This document shows, piece after piece, positions 58,945-64,000 of a stretch of DNA of 64,000 bases. Position 1 is the first letter of the stretch, and each line of letters starts with the position of its first letter. The position numbers and the translations under genes were made by a program. Origin of the DNA: Mytilus galloprovincialis (lineage: Eukaryota > Mollusca > Bivalvia > Mytilida > Mytilidae); the NCBI RefSeq assembly GCF_965363235.1, contig NC_134842.1, positions 39,150,458-39,214,457 on the forward strand. The letters are read 5' to 3'. The notes beneath the pieces are model-generated. The model made no database searches. It saw only the letters and a list, made by a program, of their open reading frames with translations, and was not told the DNA's origin.

Positions 58945-59070
58945 GAGAGGCCATCTGAAGCCCGCCTGCAGGTGCAGGATTTTCTCGCTATGTTGAAAAC
59001 CAATTGGTGACCTTGGGCTGTTTTCCGCTCTCTGACAAATTCCTCGTTTCCATATTCAATTTCTATCATT
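58945..59070 (-). repeat. M2-like repeat fragment, minus
   Basis: 'ctgcaggtgcaggattttct', 'ttggtgaccttgggctg' and 'cctcgtttccatattcaatt' are a diverged complement of the M2 5' half. Confidence 0.65.
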
Positions 59071-59079
59071 TCGTTCAAA

Positions 59080-60185
59080 ACTCGGGTTTCCCCATCTGAT
59101 ATGTGTATGACGACTGACGTATTCAATAAATAGTTCCACAACATTACAGAATTATTTTAAAGTTTGATGTTCGGTACAAGGGGGACAGAAAAATATTTTA
59201 GTGATTGTACGGGTTTGGTTTTATGGTGCTTTATTAAGTTCGAAATTTGAATGTATCAGTGCCAGATGTGCTCGCGTTGACAACGACACGAAGTTGTTCA
59301 CAATTTTTTCAGTTAATGCTAAGTTCATTCATTCTTTGGACCTATATGTATATATAATTTTGAATGGTAGAATTGGGTCTACACAATTAAATAAAAAGGT
59401 GTATCGCAAAATAAAATGAGACGATATTACGACCTGTCCATGTTATTTCTGTTTATAAATTTTGTTTATAGCCAATTAAATTAACATTTGAAATACTTTA
59501 AATTCAAACGACAAGGGAAAATCATTTGTTGATAAATGTATCCAAGGGCTTTCGGCATCCTGTTTAAAAATGTTTTTTCTTCTTCAATAAATGATAAATT
59601 ATAGATATGAAAGAAAAAAGTCCACAAATAGAGTCATTTCAAGTGCTCAAGGGCATACGATACAGTTTTGATGCCATATTGAAACTATGCTGAGAATTTG
59701 CATATATGCTATTTTTGCCTGATTAAATCAAATATGAAAAAAGAATACCTTCATGTGCTACTTCTTGAGTAAAATGGTCCAAATTTTAGATATTTGCTCA
59801 AAATGGGATTTGTGAACGTATTTTTCCTGCCGACAGAAATACATAACTTTTTTGTTTTAAAAGATAAACACAAGCTGTTTTTTGTTAAATAATTTGTAAA
59901 TTCTTGTTTATATAATTAATTTATATTTATCAAATGTACACGAATGTAGTACAAATAAATCTTTTAAAAGAGGGACGAAATAATAATAAAAAAAAGCCAT
60001 TTGGTTTGATTACGTAAGAAGATTATGTGTACCAATTTTCATGAAACTGTTAATAGTGCAATTTTTTAAAATTTGATAAATATTCAGTAAAAAATGACTT
60101 TTACTCGTTTTCAAGTCAGATAAGTTTGAAAGATAAATAACAGCCGAAAACTGAATCTTTTCACGATAAGTCATCGTTTCCTGTT
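59080..60185. other. No gene seen
   Basis: AT-rich, no supported frame or RNA. Confidence 0.45.
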
Positions 60186-60189
60186 TACA

Positions 60190-61135
60190 AAACTTTGAAT
60201 TTTTCGAAAAAATAAGGATTTTCTAATCCCAGGCATAGATTACCTTAGCCGTATTTGGCACAACTTTTTGGAATTTTGGATCCTCAATGCTCTTCAACTT
60301 TGTATTGTTTTTTTATAATTCTTTATTTTGTATTTCTTCACCTCATACAATATTTTTATGCATTTTATCAAAGAAAAATACAAAACATGTTTATTCATTT
60401 TGACCTGTCAGTGTCAGTGCTTATATGATTATCCCCCTCCCCATACAAAAAAAAAAAAAAAAAAAACGAAAAAAACAAAAACAAAAAACAAAACAAAAAA
60501 CAAAACAAAAAACAAAAAACAAAAAACAAAAAACAAAACAAAAAGTACAAAAAACAAACAAACAAAAAATAAATAAAATAAATATAAAAAATCATTGACT
60601 TATATTCATATCCGATTAAATTGATATTAAACGATTATAATTATTATCAATGCAACCTAATTATTCTATTCATACATGTACTTATAATAAAAAAAAAAGA
60701 AGAATAAAATATATATATATAGTGACATACATTTATATTCTGTTGTTATTTTCTCTCCCAAAAATATCTGGAAATCATATATATAAAAAAAACAGTATTT
60801 TAACTCCTATTATCATAACATAGTAACACATATTTAAATCTTCCATACATACATATATATAATATCTATAGGATGCACACTAACCACTGTCCAATTGTGA
60901 TGTGCATCCAGTTGTGTTAAACATTTATTTTCAGTCAAATATGAGTTATCTTTCTTGTATCATAAAATTAGTTGTTGAAATGGTTCCCATTTTTTTCTAT
61001 TTTTTCACCTATTACAACTTTGTACTTGCTTGGCTTCATAAATATTTTGATATGAGCGTCACTGATGAGTCTTGTGTAGTTGCGCGTCTGGCGTACTACA
61101 TGATAATCCTGGTACCTTTGATAACTATTTGAAAA
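60190..61135 (+). repeat. M5 repeat split by a later insertion
   Basis: Left part to 60304 ('ggcacaactttttggaattt', 'cctcaatgctcttcaacttt') continues at 61015 ('caactttgtacttgcttggc', 'gatatgagcgtcactgatga', 'cctggtacctttgataacta'). Confidence 0.82.
60305..61024. mobile_element. 720-bp insertion with 10-bp target duplication
   Basis: CAACTTTGTA at 60295-60304 and 61015-61024 brackets the insert within M5. Begins T-rich and contains a long A/C low-complexity tract (60447-60590). A 10-bp duplication and a homopolymer end suit retroposition, but no family is recognised. Confidence 0.6.
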
Positions 61136-61139
61136 TAAT

Positions 61140-62143
61140 AGTTTACGTTAGCAACGTCACTACCTCCCCTGTACCTGTATCGTACGCCCTTAAACAGTCT
61201 TTTACTGATTGTGACTATTTTCATCACATTTAAAATTGAATAATGTTATTGTATTTACTTCCGTGAGAAAAATATATTATTCTACTTTTCTGTAAGCAAT
61301 GGTTAACTTAATTTCCTTATACAAAACATTTCGAGCCGGAAAATAAATCAGTCACATTTGGACATCTCTTATTTGAAACTATGACCATCATCTTCTTATA
61401 TACATGATCGTCCTGAAATACCGACAAGTATAGATTTACTCCTTCAGTCTAGTATACAGTATGCTCATTATTAGTATCATTCAATTCAAATTAATAAAAG
61501 AAATAAAAGTTCGATTTAAAAGCAGAACATTTACACGCATAAAATTACAATATTAGGTCAATGTAAGAAACTCATCTTTTTTTATAGAATGTGTAGAAAA
61601 TGGGCTCGGGAAATGCAAGTATCTTTATTTTATAAAGAAGTTTAAGCTTAATTTGAATGCAAAACGTTCACGCGCATACAATTACAACATATATATAAGG
61701 TCAATGTAAAAAGCTCATCTTTTTATATGCGGTTTAGAGGCTAGGCTTGGAAAAGGCGAGGTCACCAAGCCCTTAAACAGTTTTAAATCAAAGAAATATA
61801 CTTTTTGCCAGTTTAGATTTTTTTTTTGGTATACAAGTGCTTATTTTTGCAAACTGCAGAAGTATGTATAAACATGCATTGCTTGGGTTTGCTGATAGAA
61901 ATCAGTGTTAATAGAATTCAAAAGAATATTTATATTCATGTAGCCAATGAAATAGAAGGTCACCAAGTATTCAAAAGAGTTGAAACATGTATGTAGTTAT
62001 GAAGAGATCAACTATCACAGGTCCGAATATATAAAAAACTGAAGTATCAAGGAAGTTTTTTCCAATACTAATGTACCGGGAAGAACTGTTTTGGTTTCAT
62101 TATCCTTTCCATTGTTATATAGCACTTTGTAATGTAAAAAACA
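61140..62143. other. Upstream region of TLR4
   Basis: No gene seen. The last ~140 bases share 'atgaagagatcaactatcac' and 'ctgaagtatcaaggaagttt' with the TLR2 flank at 47037-47104, so this is the B-type 5' flank. Confidence 0.5.
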
Positions 62144-64000
62144 ATGTCAAATGTAAAGTTAAACTATGTTTGCATTTTAATCTGTTTTACCGTTGGATAT
62201 AATGACTTCTGCTGTGCGAATGAAAATTCACGGAAAAAATATACTGAATGCAAGTGTATAAAAGCAACAGCTACCTGCTCTGGTTTGAAGTATATCCCGA
62301 AGCTGCCACCAAACATTACGAAATTAATATTGAAAAATAACATTCTTACGGTGATCAATCGGAGTAGTTTTAGAAATATTTCCTCAGTCAACATCAAGAA
62401 ATTATGGTTCGAGAATAATTCAATGGAGATAATTCAAGTTGATGCGTTTTATGATTTTGAATATATTGCCGAGCTAAGAATAACAAATGAGAAGTTATTA
62501 AACATAACAGCGTTGAAATCTTCGTTTCAAAGTTTGACTATTGGAACTATTCGAAGTTTGTATTTAGAGAAAAACGATTGGTATGGACTTGCGGATGACA
62601 TGTTTTATCATTTGGTAGGAGCTAATATCGCTTTGTCGCTTAGAAGAAATTTATTACACAAACTAAATTCAAGTATATTTCTTCCAATAGCAAAACTTAA
62701 GAAATTACAGGTTGAAGAAAACGAAATTGTGAATGTAGATTTAAACGGTCTCACAACAACTGGGTTTCTGGATTTATCAAATAATAATATTTATGCAATA
62801 CCTAATTTTTGTAATAACAGTGATGAAACGTTTGTTCCGAAACTGAGAATTTTGTCACTTGCATACAATGCTATAAGGAAAATTTCAAAAGAATCTTTCA
62901 AATGCCTGGAAACTTTAGAGTCTCTAAATTTGGATGGGAATCGTTTTCGAAGGTTGGATAATAATATCCTCGCCTCACTTCATAACTTGGCGAAACTTAT
63001 CATAGGGGATAATCAGCAGTTGAAAGACATTGCTCCGTTCGCATTTAACAGTTCGTCTTTACAGAAGCTACATTTGTACGGGAATAATTTTCGATTTAGT
63101 AAGAAAAAAATAATCGAAAAAAAATTCAATCCGCAAACGATTTTTCAAACAATACCAAATTTAAAAGAATTGGATTTATCTCACAACAATTTAAATGACT
63201 TTTTTATATTTCAAGAACTTTTTGCGTCTACACGGAATATACAAAAACTTACTATAGTTTCGTCAGATATAACGACAATTCCAGATGGTTCGTTCCGTAA
63301 TATGCCGCACATCAAATCGTTGAATTTAGAAGGAAATGAAATAGAACGATGGAACGAATCACTCTTCGATAATTTGCCGTCCATGCGTGAATTGTATCTT
63401 GATGGAAACAATATTCATATTATTAACGAAACGTCGTTTCCATCCGACTTATTTAAATCACTAGAGGTACTAGAATTATCCGGTAATCAATATCGATGTA
63501 CTTGTGAAATAAAATGGTTTTTGGACACAATTCGATCAACAAATCTTTCAACAAAAATGCAGAAAAATTGGCCGAGTCGTTATACTTGCTACTATCCGGA
63601 ACATCTGCGATTGACCCTTCTTGCAAATTACTTTCCAACAAATGCAGAGTGTAATTCGTTAAACATTGTCTATCTGATAATAATAACTGCATGTTCGTCT
63701 GTTTTGATTTTGCTTTTCTTTGTCATAATGACGTTCCAATGTCAGATAAATTTTAAGAATGCACTGTACTTATTTCGGTTAAAGCAACGTATGAAACGTG
63801 GGTACTTTAGTCTTGAATCGTCAGATGATTACGAGTTTGACGCGTTCGTTGTTTATTGCGACGCCGATCGCCTATGGGTCCATGGCGTTTTGCTAAAACA
63901 TCTAGAAAATTGTAACCTTAATATTTGTGTACATGATAGGGATTTTGATGTTGGAGAGCCAATCCTTAACAGTGTTGGAAAATACATGGCGAAAAGTTGG
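62144..64000 (+). CDS. TLR4: intact Toll-like receptor, B type, cut by window end
   Basis: Open for 619 codons from ATG 62144 to the last base; no stop. Order: signal peptide (MSNVKLNYVCILICFTVGYN), N cap with Cys residues (CKCIKATATC), ~16 leucine-rich repeats from ~62300 (LWFENNSM, LYLEKNDW, LDLSNNNI, LNLDGNRF, LDLSHNNL, LNLEGNEI, LYLDGNNI, LELSGNQY), a single LRRCT (RCTCEIKWFLDTIRSTNLST, ~63490), membrane helix (YLIIITACSSVLILLFFVIM, ~63668-63727) and the first ~65 residues of a TIR domain with FDAFVVYC (~63837) and RDFDVGEP (63938-63961). BB loop lacks the usual Pro. One exon. Many NxS/T sites in the ectodomain. The only undamaged TLR in the window, so it is the best template for the family; the last ~80 residues lie beyond the edge. 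Confidence 0.95.
   Translation, partial: MSNVKLNYVCILICFTVGYNDFCCANENSRKKYTECKCIKATATCSGLKYIPKLPPNITKLILKNNILTVINRSSFRNISSVNIKKLWFENNSMEIIQVDAFYDFEYIAELRITNEKLLNITALKSSFQSLTIGTIRSLYLEKNDWYGLADDMFYHLVGANIALSLRRNLLHKLNSSIFLPIAKLKKLQVEENEIVNVDLNGLTTTGFLDLSNNNIYAIPNFCNNSDETFVPKLRILSLAYNAIRKISKESFKCLETLESLNLDGNRFRRLDNNILASLHNLAKLIIGDNQQLKDIAPFAFNSSSLQKLHLYGNNFRFSKKKIIEKKFNPQTIFQTIPNLKELDLSHNNLNDFFIFQELFASTRNIQKLTIVSSDITTIPDGSFRNMPHIKSLNLEGNEIERWNESLFDNLPSMRELYLDGNNIHIINETSFPSDLFKSLEVLELSGNQYRCTCEIKWFLDTIRSTNLSTKMQKNWPSRYTCYYPEHLRLTLLANYFPTNAECNSLNIVYLIIITACSSVLILLFFVIMTFQCQINFKNALYLFRLKQRMKRGYFSLESSDDYEFDAFVVYCDADRLWVHGVLLKHLENCNLNICVHDRDFDVGEPILNSVGKYMAKSW

Noticed and set aside
60328-60595. Lys/Thr/Asn-rich and Phe/Leu/Cys-rich frames
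   Set aside because: Low-complexity A/C tract.

Overview
The window looks like nuclear DNA of a bivalve mollusc, most likely a marine mussel (Mytilus group). The grounds are a clear animal BRE1 (RNF20/RNF40) gene, a tandem array of Toll-like receptor (TLR) genes, AT-rich intron-bearing DNA, and many copies of repeat families I recognise as typical of mussels. The species is an inference. Names M1-M5 and R1 below are my own labels for repeat families recurring in the window. 'Unit I/II', 'TLR-A/B' and 'U' are also my labels.

Region by region. (1) 146-12667, + strand: the 3' nine exons of BRE1, a histone H2B E3 ubiquitin ligase, ending in the C-terminal RING finger, with a roughly 1.6 kb 3'UTR. 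Its introns hold two large copies of R1 (about 500-bp core units) and smaller repeats. (2) 12.8-36.8 kb: gene-poor repeat country. It holds a 45-bp minisatellite grown inside an M3 repeat, a broken Penelope-like reverse transcriptase, an interleaved M1/M2 patchwork with an inverted repeat, a candidate small secreted peptide gene on the - strand (17798-18580), a tRNA-like SINE head, and a 3.6-kb DNA transposon (26728-30332) with ~380-bp inverted ends full of a GATGACCGT motif and a perfect flanking TTCAT duplication. A relic of the orphan family U lies at ~34.9-35.2 kb. (3) 36.9-64.0 kb: a segmental duplication. Each unit reads TLR-A (+), orphan gene U (-), TLR-B (+). Unit I is TLR1 (38058-40784, broken), U1 (45542-46720, open) and TLR2 (47105-48934, broken). 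Unit II is TLR3 (50795-52974, whole except for a 41-bp tandem duplication), U2 (56614-57786, broken) and TLR4 (62144 to window end, open throughout).

Function. The TLR genes appear to be single-exon receptors: signal peptide, N-terminal Cys cluster, about 16 leucine-rich repeats, one LRRCT, one transmembrane helix and a cytoplasmic TIR domain. Such receptors sense microbial or endogenous ligands and signal through TIR adaptors. All four have RDF-D-(V/I)-G in the BB loop, without the proline of most TLRs. The array shows birth and death in progress: one whole copy, one split by a small duplication, two decayed. The unrecognised U gene travels with the TLR pair and is duplicated with it. Because the two units are paralogous, several mobile elements can be seen as filled versus empty sites, giving clean element ends and target duplications.
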